Assembly (NCBI GenBank): GCA_020354275.1 | Contig: CP070645.1 | Span: 881,060-901,250, forward strand | From: Dehalococcoidales bacterium | Lineage (GTDB): Bacteria; Chloroflexota; Dehalococcoidia; Dehalococcoidales; UBA2162 | Length of the DNA stretch: 20,191 nucleotides | Direction: 5' to 3' | Shown here: piece after piece, positions 13,432-20,191 of the stretch | How positions within the stretch are numbered: the stretch's first letter is position 1 | Layout: every line of letters begins with the position of its first letter | Notes under the pieces: model-generated | What the model saw: the letters and a program-made list of their open reading frames with translations, nothing else | What the model was told of the DNA's origin: nothing | Databases searched by the model: none | Made by a program: the position numbers and the translations under genes

Positions 13432-16188
13432 TTGTATCCGAATTACAGATGGTTAGATAACATGGCTAAAAAGTTAAAAATACCCACCAGTACACCCCAC
13501 CCGCCTGACCCCCGACATACCGATGGGGTATCGTCAGGAGAACTGGGTTCATACCAGGAGCTGCTTAAAAACGCCAGCGACATAATCCAGAGCTTAGACC
13601 TGAACGGCCGTTTTCTGTTTGTCAACCATGCCTGGCAAGAAACCCTTAGTTATTCCAACGATGAGATAGACGGGCTTACAGTGCTGGACATTATCCATCC
13701 CGACAGCCATGAAAAATGGCGTGAAATATTTGAGCATGCCGTTTTGGGAATGAATGTTGACACATTCGAAATCGCACTGGTTACTAAAGACGGTCAGCAG
13801 ATCCTGGTTGAGGGTAGTACCAGTAGCAATTCAATAGATGGCAAACCAACGGCCATTCTCAATATTTTCCGCAATATCAGCCAGCGCCGACAGGCGGAGG
13901 AATCGATACGTAAGTCAGAAGAAGAACTACGCCTTATGTTTGATTCTGTTGTTGAGGGAATAATAGTATCAGACCTGAACGCTGTCCTCACCAGGGTGAA
14001 TAACAGCGCCGTGGATATGCTCGGGCTACAGTCCAAAGACCAACTCATCGGCAGAAGCGGCCTTGAGCTTCTCTCCTTGTACGAACGCGAAACTGCCACA
14101 GACCGTATTGAAGATTTGCCCAAGCAGCTGCCCAAGAAAGGTACCCGGGTCACGCTGATCAAGGCAGACGGCACCGAGTTTTCCGCCGAAGCCATTGGCG
14201 ACGTCCTGCGGGATGCCCTGGGCAATCCGGTTGGTTTCGTAACCGTTTTAAGGGATATCAGTATATACCGGCAGCTTGAAGAGACTCTAAGCCAGCACGT
14301 GAAAGAGCTGAGCTGTCTCTACAGCATTGATAAAACCGGCCAGAGACCAGATATCACCAGGAACGAGTTATGCCAGAAGGCCATTAACCTAGTGCCAACT
14401 AGCTGGCAATATCCAGAGATAACCTGTTGCCGGATAACACTTGGTAACCAGGAATTCAGGACAAATAATTTTCAGCCTACAGAATGGAAGCTTTCGGCCA
14501 ATATCAACGTGAAGGCGCAAAAGGAAGGAGTAATAGAGGTCTGTTATCTCGAAACCAAGCCGGAGCTTGATGAGGGGCCGTTTTCAAAAGGGGAAAGACT
14601 GCTGATTAATACCATTGCCGAAAGGTTGGGACAGATTTTCGAAAATAAACAGACGGAAGAGGCACTCAGCCTTAGCGAAAAGAGGTACCGCGAACTGGCC
14701 GACTTCTTGCCACAGACCGTTTTTGAATGCGACCAGAACAGCAGGCTGGTCTTCATGAACCGGCATGGACACCAGACTTTCGGGTATACCCCAGACGACC
14801 TGGATAAAGGATTGAGCGGCCTTCAGATGTTTATCCCCGAGCAATACAACAGGGTCATCAATAATGTTTTTAAAGTACTTACGGGATTGAATTCCAGCGG
14901 GTTTGAATATACGGCACTGCGCAAGGATGGCAATACCTTCCCGGCTATTGTCTATTCTGCTCCGGTCACCCACGATGGGATGACGGTGGGATTACGCGGG
15001 ATTATCATCGATAACACCGAGCGCAAGCGAGCCGAGGAAGCACTCAGGGAATCGGAGATGCGCTACCGGAATCTGGTTGAAAATGCTTCCGATGTTATCG
15101 TTACCATCGCCACTGACGGCAGTTTGACATCTTTAAATCCTGCCTTTGAAACTATCACCGGCTGGACATGCTCCAGGTGGATTGGCCAGCCTTTTACCTC
15201 TATTATCAATCCCGAAGATTTGCCCTTAATGAGTGGGGTCTTTCAAGACGCTATCCGCGGGGAGATGGTGGAAACCGTTGAAGCCCGCCTGCGTACGAGG
15301 TCTGACGAATATCTGATAATGGAAATCAAGGTAAGACCCCTGATTTCCAACGGTTTAGTTGCCGGGATCTTCGGGCTGGCACGCGATATCACGGCACGCA
15401 AACAAACGGAATGGGAACTCCAGGAAAAGAACGCTCAACTGGTCAGGCAACAACATCAGCTGATGGAAAAGACAGCCGAAGTGGAAAGGGCAAACCAGCT
15501 GAAATCAGAATTTCTGGCCAGCATGTCACACGAACTACGCACGCCGCTCAACGTCATCATCGGTTTTTCTCAACTGCTGGTAGACGAGGTCCCGGGCGGA
15601 GTCAACCAGGAGCAGAAGCAGTGCCTTTATGACATCCTCAGTAGTAGCGAGCACCTGCTGTCACTGATTAACGAAGTCCTTGATATATCGAGGATAGAAT
15701 CAGGCATAATCCCGGTTAAATACGAGGAGATCGCCCTAAGTGAGGTAGTAGAATCGATAACCCGGACGATGGCATCAATACTGACCCCCAGAAGACAAAG
15801 CCTGGCTGTTGAGATTGAGCAAGGACTTCCGCCGATCTGTGCTGAAAAAGGGATGGTAGAGCAGGTCCTGCGTAATCTGGTGGACAATGCCTCTAAGTAT
15901 ACCCAGGAAGAGGGTAAACTGAAGATAGAAGCCATCAGGGAGGGTGACTGGTGCCAGGTCAGTGTAATTGATAATGGCACCGGTATAAAGGAGGAGGATC
16001 AGATAAGGATATTCGAGCCTTTTTACCAGCTGGACTATTCTCCAGAGAGAAAGGAGAGGGGCACCGGGCTGGGGCTGCCCCTGGTCAAGCAGATAATCGA
16101 GCAATACGGTGGTCGAATCTGGGTTGAAAGCGAATATGGCCTGGGAAGTCGGTTTATTTTCACCCTGCCACTGGCAGCCACTGGTTAA
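13432..16188 (+). CDS. Soluble multi-PAS sensor histidine kinase
   Basis: This 918-residue kinase has no membrane helix or signal peptide, so it should sense a cytoplasmic cue. Domains in order: PAS (about 41-155), PAS (163-280), a GAF-like domain (290-405), PAS (415-535), PAS (540-655), a coiled coil (656-690), HisKA with phospho-accepting H700 in SHELRTP, and an HATPase domain. The ATPase boxes are visible as NLVDNASKYT, VIDNGTGI, FEPFYQLD and RGTGLGLPLVKQI, so it looks active. Start TTG 13432 is preferred because AGGGA (13421-13425) lies six bases before it; the in-frame ATG at 13462 has no Shine-Dalgarno and would remove ten residues. Two response-regulator genes follow directly. The ligand or cofactor of the PAS domains cannot be told. 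Confidence 0.93.
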   Translation: MYPNYRWLDNMAKKLKIPTSTPHPPDPRHTDGVSSGELGSYQELLKNASDIIQSLDLNGRFLFVNHAWQETLSYSNDEIDGLTVLDIIHPDSHEKWREIFEHAVLGMNVDTFEIALVTKDGQQILVEGSTSSNSIDGKPTAILNIFRNISQRRQAEESIRKSEEELRLMFDSVVEGIIVSDLNAVLTRVNNSAVDMLGLQSKDQLIGRSGLELLSLYERETATDRIEDLPKQLPKKGTRVTLIKADGTEFSAEAIGDVLRDALGNPVGFVTVLRDISIYRQLEETLSQHVKELSCLYSIDKTGQRPDITRNELCQKAINLVPTSWQYPEITCCRITLGNQEFRTNNFQPTEWKLSANINVKAQKEGVIEVCYLETKPELDEGPFSKGERLLINTIAERLGQIFENKQTEEALSLSEKRYRELADFLPQTVFECDQNSRLVFMNRHGHQTFGYTPDDLDKGLSGLQMFIPEQYNRVINNVFKVLTGLNSSGFEYTALRKDGNTFPAIVYSAPVTHDGMTVGLRGIIIDNTERKRAEEALRESEMRYRNLVENASDVIVTIATDGSLTSLNPAFETITGWTCSRWIGQPFTSIINPEDLPLMSGVFQDAIRGEMVETVEARLRTRSDEYLIMEIKVRPLISNGLVAGIFGLARDITARKQTEWELQEKNAQLVRQQHQLMEKTAEVERANQLKSEFLASMSHELRTPLNVIIGFSQLLVDEVPGGVNQEQKQCLYDILSSSEHLLSLINEVLDISRIESGIIPVKYEEIALSEVVESITRTMASILTPRRQSLAVEIEQGLPPICAEKGMVEQVLRNLVDNASKYTQEEGKLKIEAIREGDWCQVSVIDNGTGIKEEDQIRIFEPFYQLDYSPERKERGTGLGLPLVKQIIEQYGGRIWVESEYGLGSRFIFTLPLAATG

Positions 16189-16212
16189 TAATTCAAGCTA
16201 CTATTACTGACA

Positions 16213-16605
16213 ATGGATAAGAAAATACTGGTTGTAGAAGACAACCCCTTGAATATGAAGCTTATTGAAATGACCCTTAAACCCAGGGGTTACGTACTGC
16301 TCAAGGCAAGTGACGGGCAGGAAGCATTTATTACCGCGGTAACCGAACATCCGGACCTTATCATCATGGATATACAACTCCCCGGAGTAAACGGGCTCGA
16401 TGTAACCAGAAAGCTCCGGGAAACCCCGTCGGTCAGTGATACCCCCATTATCGGCGTCACCGCCTACGCCATGAAAGGAGACCGGGAGAAGATAATCGAA
16501 GCCGGGTGCGATGCCTACCTGTCCAAGCCGGTCGATACCCGGCAGCTACCGGAACTCATCGCCAAAATGCTACTCACGAAATATAAAGCTAATCCCTCTT
16601 CCTAA
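16213..16605 (+). CDS. Stand-alone receiver-domain response regulator (DivK-like)
   Basis: This 130-residue protein is a lone receiver (CheY-like) domain without an output domain. Acidic-pocket residues E9/D10, phospho-accepting D53 (LIIMDIQLPGVNG), T83 (GVTAYAM) and K105 (SKPVD) are all in place, so it should be phosphorylated. It probably takes phosphate from the kinase encoded 24 bases upstream and acts by protein contact, for example as a relay or adaptor. The MDIQLPGVNGLDVTRKLR and GCDAYLSKPVD patterns are of the DivK/hybrid-kinase receiver type. No Shine-Dalgarno is seen before ATG 16213, so its translation may depend on coupling with the kinase gene. It ends 11 bases before the next regulator gene's likely start. 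Confidence 0.93.
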   Translation: MDKKILVVEDNPLNMKLIEMTLKPRGYVLLKASDGQEAFITAVTEHPDLIIMDIQLPGVNGLDVTRKLRETPSVSDTPIIGVTAYAMKGDREKIIEAGCDAYLSKPVDTRQLPELIAKMLLTKYKANPSS

Positions 16606-16616
16606 CGGAGATAATG

Positions 16617-17321
16617 ATGGCACAGAAGATACTCATAATTGACGACGACACAACCTTTCTCCGCCTGGTGGTAGAGGTCCTGACCGGGCAGGGATATGAG
16701 GTATTCAAAGCCGACAACGGGATGGAGGGACTGCGGCTCCTTTTTGCCCAGAAACCGGACCTGGTGCTTCTGGATGTAGTTATGCCCAAGATGGACGGCT
16801 GGCTCACCTGCCAGCGTATCCGCGAAATCTCCGATGTGCCGGTCATAATGCTTACCGGCATTCAGCATGCCGAGGACGATATAGTACGCGGACTGGACTA
16901 TGGCGCCGATGAGTACCTCTTTAAGCCGGTGGGTAACCGGGAACTGGTGGCCAGGATACGTTCCGTAATGCGGCGGATTGAGCTTTCCTCTTCCGAGAAA
17001 TCAGAGAGAGAGCTGACCTACTCGGACGGATTTCTGACCGCCAATATCACGGAGCGTCGCATTACCGTTAATGGAGAACGGGTAAAACTAACACCGCGCG
17101 AATTCCGCCTGTTCGCTATGCTAATAGAGAAGGCTGGCCGTATTCTCAGCCACAGGGAGCTGCTAGAGAGGGTGTGGGGCTGGGAATATACCGATGACCT
17201 AAACTATGTCCGTATTTACATATCGCACCTTCGTCAGAAGATAGAGCCAGACCCGGCACTGCCCAGATACATCATTACCGAACCCGGGGTAGGCTATTAC
17301 TTCCAGGAACCGGGGCGATAA
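16617..17321 (+). CDS. OmpR/PhoB-family DNA-binding response regulator
   Basis: This 234-residue regulator has a receiver domain (residues 1-120) with acidic residues D9-D11, phospho-accepting D53 in LVLLDVVMPKMDGW, a conserved Thr in IMLTG and Lys in LFKPVGN. A winged-helix output domain follows (about 135-232), with TPREFRLFAML, the recognition region DDLNYVRIYISHLRQKI and a wing ending ITEPGVGYYF. It should bind direct repeats in promoter DNA when phosphorylated, most likely by the kinase encoded two genes upstream. Two adjacent ATGs exist; ATG 16617 is preferred because GGAG (16607-16610) then has a spacing of six bases. Its targets are unknown. Confidence 0.94.
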   Translation: MAQKILIIDDDTTFLRLVVEVLTGQGYEVFKADNGMEGLRLLFAQKPDLVLLDVVMPKMDGWLTCQRIREISDVPVIMLTGIQHAEDDIVRGLDYGADEYLFKPVGNRELVARIRSVMRRIELSSSEKSERELTYSDGFLTANITERRITVNGERVKLTPREFRLFAMLIEKAGRILSHRELLERVWGWEYTDDLNYVRIYISHLRQKIEPDPALPRYIITEPGVGYYFQEPGR

Positions 17322-17441
17322 CCACCCCCAGTTGACTGAACCGCCCGTATGGGACTACGCCCCACGTTTTCTTGGATACAGCTAATAGTGCAAACTACAG
17401 ACCGACCTGATTAACCCCGAAAGCCGTTCATTTTCCCGCAT

Positions 17442-17470
17442 TTGACGCCTAAACAGGCTTGTGTTAGTAT
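17442..17470 (+). promoter_or_regulatory. Candidate promoter of the ribF-tyrS cluster
   Basis: TTGACG (17442-17447, five of six) and TAGTAT (17465-17470) have the ideal 17-base spacing. Transcription would start near 17477 and give a leader of about 200 bases before ribF that includes the CTATAG boxes. Confidence 0.5.
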
Positions 17471-17515
17471 GAAATCACTTCAACTAGAATATAAACGTCA
17501 GCGTCTGACAATATC

Positions 17516-17559
17516 CACTATAGACGCATCCTATAGACTAAAGAATAATCGCTATAGTG
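17516..17559. repeat. Cluster of three CTATAG boxes, inverted and direct
   Basis: CTATAG occurs at 17518, 17531 and 17552. The outer two lie in an 8-bp inverted repeat (CACTATAG 17516-17523 and CTATAGTG 17552-17559), while the first two form a direct repeat CTATAGAC with a 13-base period. They lie about 40-80 bases after the predicted transcription start, so they could be an operator or a weak RNA stem. Confidence 0.5.
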
Positions 17560-17676
17560 TAATACTATATCACCGATAGATAAACTGACTGACCGGATGG
17601 CACTTTTACAGCAATTACCAAGCTGCATTATATTTAGGTTATGCCACTATAAGCCGGCAGGGGGTAAAGGAGTTTC

Positions 17677-18627
17677 ATGCAGGTAGACGCGGAGCTGGCC
17701 GAGTTAGCACCCGATAAGGACATGATGTTGACAATCGGGGTTTTTGATGGCGTCCATCTCGGTCATAAATACCTGATCTCTCAGCTAACCGGGAGTACCC
17801 GGCAAAAGAGATTACTCAGCGGAGTGGTTACCTTCCGCCAGCACCCCCGCGAGATACTGTCACCCCATAACAAGCCTCTCTACCTGACCGTCCTTCCCGA
17901 AAAAGTCCGCCTTCTAAAAAATGAGGGCGTGGATGCCGTTATAATCCTTTCCTTCACAGAAGAGCTTGCCCGGCTGAGTGCCAGTCAATTTATCAACCTA
18001 TTGCAAAAACACCTCAGGATGCGTGGCCTGATAATCGGCCCCGACTTCGCTTTGGGCTACAACAGGGAGGGTAACAGCAATTACCTCCGCCAGCTGGGCC
18101 AGGAACATGGTTTCAGTGTAACCGTCATTCCACCGATAACAGCCAACGGGGAGACGGTGAGTAGCACCGCCATAAGAAATGCCCTGGCTAACGGCAACAT
18201 CAAAAAGGTCATCAACCTGATGGGGCATCCCCTAAGCCTTCAGGGCCAGATTGCTTCCGGGGCCGGCCGCGGCCTGGAGCTGGGCTTCCCCACAGCCAAC
18301 ATAGATGTAGACCCCAGGCAGGCTCTACCGGCTGACGGCGTTTACGCCACCTGGGCCCACTTTGATGACAGCACCCACCAGTCGGTAACCAACATAGGCC
18401 GGCGCCCCACCTTTGATGGCCACGAGCGCACCGTTGAGACCTATGTCATCGATTACCGTGGCGACCTGTACGGACGCCAGATGAGGATTGACATCGTGGA
18501 ACGGCTGCGTAACGAAAAACGTTTCGATAATGTTGAAGACCTGAAGAAGCAGATGGCGGAGGATGTAAAGCAGGGGATAGCAATACTTGATTCACAGAAT
18601 ATGGACAAACTAGTTGCCAGTGAATAA
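17677..18627 (+). CDS. ribF: Bifunctional riboflavin kinase / FAD synthetase
   Basis: This 316-residue cytosolic enzyme phosphorylates riboflavin to FMN with ATP, then adenylates FMN to FAD. The N-terminal FAD-synthetase (nucleotidyltransferase) domain shows GVFDGVHLGH (residues 21-30), the first nucleotide-binding motif, then VVTFRQHPREIL and VSSTAIRNAL, the ISSTxxR-type motif. The C-terminal riboflavin kinase domain shows GLELGFPTANI, the flavin/ATP-binding motif, and VTNIGRRPTFDG. Length is typical. ATG 17677 is supported by AAAGGAG at 17666-17672. The tyrS start lies 25 bases after this gene's stop, so ribF and tyrS are likely co-transcribed. FMN and FAD are needed by flavoproteins throughout the cell. 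Confidence 0.96.
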   Translation: MQVDAELAELAPDKDMMLTIGVFDGVHLGHKYLISQLTGSTRQKRLLSGVVTFRQHPREILSPHNKPLYLTVLPEKVRLLKNEGVDAVIILSFTEELARLSASQFINLLQKHLRMRGLIIGPDFALGYNREGNSNYLRQLGQEHGFSVTVIPPITANGETVSSTAIRNALANGNIKKVINLMGHPLSLQGQIASGAGRGLELGFPTANIDVDPRQALPADGVYATWAHFDDSTHQSVTNIGRRPTFDGHERTVETYVIDYRGDLYGRQMRIDIVERLRNEKRFDNVEDLKKQMAEDVKQGIAILDSQNMDKLVASE

Positions 18628-18652
18628 AAACATAAACCAGGGAAAGCCAGCT

Positions 18653-19900
18653 ATGAATAACAGAGAACAGATAGACAACCAGGACATTAATAGACTGCTG
18701 GGGCGGGGTGTGGCCGAAATTATCGTCGAAGAAGAGCTACGGGAGATGCTCAAATCGGGCAGGAAGCTTCGCCTGAAGGAGGGTTTTGACCCCAGCGCCC
18801 CGGATATTCATATAGGGTATATGGCAACACTGCGAAAACTTCGCCAGTTCCAGGAGTTGGGACACCAGGTGGTGCTTATTATCGCTGACTGGACAGCCCA
18901 GATTGGCGACCCTAGTGGAATGTCGGCCACACGTCAGATGCTTTCCGCCGAGCAGGTAAGGGCTAATGCCCAGACCTACATGGACCAGTTCTTCATGGTG
19001 GTTGATAAAGACAGAACAGAAATCAGGTGGCAGAACGAGTGGTTCGGCAGCTTTGACCTCAGCGACGTTATCCAGCTTACCAGCATGTTCACTGTCGCCC
19101 AGTTTCTAGCCCGCGAGGACTTCAGTAACCGGTACAATGCCGGGAAACCCATTACCATAACCGAATTACTTTATCCACTGCTCCAGGCATATGACTCGGT
19201 GGCAATACAGGCCGATGTTGAGTTCGGCGGTCTTGACCAGAAGTTTAATTTTCTGGTGGGCAGGGAGCTCCAGTCCATGATGGGCCAGCCTCCCCAGCAG
19301 TGCTTCATGACTCCTTTGCTGATCGGCACCGATGGCAGTAAAAAGATGAGCCAGAGCCTGGGTAACTATATCGGTGTTGCCGAGCCGCCGGAGGAAATAT
19401 ACGGCAAAGTGATGTCCATTCCGGACAGCCTTATCATGGACTACTTCGAGCTGCTGACCGATGTTTCTGACGATGAGCTGGCTGACTTCCGCCAGGCACT
19501 TTCGGATAACACCATCAACCCGATGAACCTCAAGAAACGGCTGGCTGGCGAGATAGTAATCCAGCTTCATGATGAGAAAGTGGCCGCCCGGGCCGAGGAG
19601 CACTTTGCCAGGGTCATACAGAGAAAGGAAGCACCTGAAGAGATACAGGAGCACTTTGTATCATTCAGTGAACTAACATCCAGGCAGTCAGGCAAAGCAT
19701 ATATAGACATCAGCCGCCTGCTGGTGGTAACAGGCCTGGCCGAGAGCCGTAGCGAAGCAAACCGAATAATTTCTCAGGGCGGAACGGTAATAGCCGATGA
19801 AGTAATAACCAGCCGTCTGGTTCCGTTTGAAACATTCCAAAACGGTACCATTGTCAAAGTGGGGAAGCGGCACTTTGCCAAAGTGATAAATACCGATTAA
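18653..19900 (+). CDS. tyrS: Tyrosyl-tRNA synthetase
   Basis: This 415-residue class I aminoacyl-tRNA synthetase charges tRNA-Tyr with tyrosine. The N-terminal catalytic domain contains FDPSAPDIHIGYMATLRKL, where the usual HIGH motif reads H53-I-G-Y56, and a KMSKS-loop region reading KMSQSLGNYIG (K231-S235). An S4-like RNA-binding domain ends the protein (YIDISRLLVVTGLAESRSEA, IISQGGTVIADEVI). The sequence type matches the shorter-insert bacterial TyrRS group often called TyrZ/TyrRS2. ATG 18653 is chosen because GGAAAG lies six bases upstream; the longer in-frame TTG at 18614 would overlap ribF and has no Shine-Dalgarno. It follows ribF closely and precedes an aminotransferase gene. Confidence 0.95.
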   Translation: MNNREQIDNQDINRLLGRGVAEIIVEEELREMLKSGRKLRLKEGFDPSAPDIHIGYMATLRKLRQFQELGHQVVLIIADWTAQIGDPSGMSATRQMLSAEQVRANAQTYMDQFFMVVDKDRTEIRWQNEWFGSFDLSDVIQLTSMFTVAQFLAREDFSNRYNAGKPITITELLYPLLQAYDSVAIQADVEFGGLDQKFNFLVGRELQSMMGQPPQQCFMTPLLIGTDGSKKMSQSLGNYIGVAEPPEEIYGKVMSIPDSLIMDYFELLTDVSDDELADFRQALSDNTINPMNLKKRLAGEIVIQLHDEKVAARAEEHFARVIQRKEAPEEIQEHFVSFSELTSRQSGKAYIDISRLLVVTGLAESRSEANRIISQGGTVIADEVITSRLVPFETFQNGTIVKVGKRHFAKVINTD

Positions 19901-19931
19901 AATAGCTTTATAAGTTAAAAAGAGGAGACAG

Positions 19932-20191
19932 ATGGAAGAGTTACGTATTCCAGGGCCAACCCCCTGCCCCCCGGAAGTCCTGCAGGCAATGACCAAGCAG
20001 ATGATAAACCACCGGGGTGAGGAATTCATTGCCATGTTACACCGGGTAACCGACCAGCTAAAACAGGTGTTCCAGACAAAAAACGACCTTTTTCTGCTGA
20101 CCGGTTCCGGTACCGGTGGACTGGAAACAGCTATCGTCAATACCCTGTCACCGGGAGATAAAGTCCTATCGGTGTCTATCGGTGTCTTTGG
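19932..20191 (+). CDS. Class V aminotransferase (alanine/serine-glyoxylate type), 5' part
   Basis: Only the first 86 codons lie in the window; the gene runs off the 3' edge. The start reads MEELRIPGPTPCPPEVLQAM, then NHRGEEFIAMLHRVTDQL and LTGSGTGGLETAIVN, the opening of PLP-dependent class V aminotransferases that act on alanine or serine with glyoxylate or pyruvate. The GSGTGGLE stretch contributes to cofactor phosphate binding in this family. The PLP-binding lysine lies beyond the window, so activity cannot be judged. AGAGGAGA (19921-19928) supports ATG 19932. The 31-base gap from tyrS suggests one operon. It may feed glycine/serine metabolism, but the exact substrate is not shown. Confidence 0.9.
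   Translation, partial: MEELRIPGPTPCPPEVLQAMTKQMINHRGEEFIAMLHRVTDQLKQVFQTKNDLFLLTGSGTGGLETAIVNTLSPGDKVLSVSIGVF

Larger units (their letters stand above)
17322..17676. other. Intergenic region before ribF, 355 bases
   Basis: No gene is visible. The first 100 bases contain only a weak hairpin (TGGG/CCCA near 17350) that may end the signalling operon. A promoter candidate (17442-17470) and a cluster of CTATAG boxes (17516-17559) follow. I looked for FMN-riboswitch signature sequences, as ribF is downstream, and did not see them. Confidence 0.55.

Noticed and set aside
17322..17676. FMN riboswitch before ribF
   Set aside because: The conserved RFN-element sequences are not visible in this region; ribF alone is often not under that riboswitch.
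20166..20187. Tandem TATCGGTGTC near the window edge
   Set aside because: It encodes the expected SVSIGVFG stretch of class V aminotransferases, so it is probably a chance repeat and not a duplication error.

Overview
The window looks like part of a bacterial chromosome from a Chloroflexota member, most likely Dehalococcoidia-like. This rests on recognition, not a search: the tiny DUF5679-type zinc-ribbon protein, the style of the multi-PAS kinase followed by a lone receiver and an OmpR-type regulator, and the short XRE regulator all resemble proteins I associate with that class. Nothing points to a phage, plasmid or integrated island. I see no transposase, integrase or CRISPR array.

Layout. 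Positions 1-300 hold a promoter and a 46-residue zinc-ribbon protein, closed by a strong intrinsic terminator. Next come a MATE efflux pump (484-1875, +), an unrecognised protein with an apparent tandem domain duplication (1998-2900, +) and a CPA1-type cation/proton antiporter on the minus strand (2956-4305). A divergent promoter region (4306-4639) separates the antiporter from a small four-helix membrane protein and a coiled-coil lipoprotein (4640-5967, +). A tRNA-Thr(CGU) lies on the minus strand at 6007-6081.

An AT-rich gap of about 830 bases (6082-6911) leads into a complete peptide-type ABC importer operon (6912-12513, +): a solute-binding lipoprotein, two permeases and one fused two-domain ATPase. 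A REP-like palindrome sits between the binding protein and the first permease, where it could uncouple the amounts of the two. A short XRE regulator (12719-13147) follows. It may be leaderless and has a perfect palindrome just upstream of its start.

A signalling operon (13432-17321, +) encodes a soluble PAS-PAS-GAF-like-PAS-PAS histidine kinase, a stand-alone receiver and an OmpR/PhoB-type DNA-binding regulator. After a promoter-bearing gap with repeated CTATAG boxes comes a housekeeping cluster: ribF (FAD/FMN synthesis), tyrS (tyrosyl-tRNA synthetase with HIGY and KMSQS in place of HIGH and KMSKS) and the 5' end of a class V aminotransferase that runs off the window.

I found no clear new multi-gene system. 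The points most worth a second look are the long leader of the transporter operon with a short ORF behind a ten-base Shine-Dalgarno, the REP-like element inside that operon, the paired four-cysteine motifs in the fused ATPase, the variant TyrRS signature motifs, the duplicated unknown protein and the operator-like palindromes before the XRE and ribF genes.
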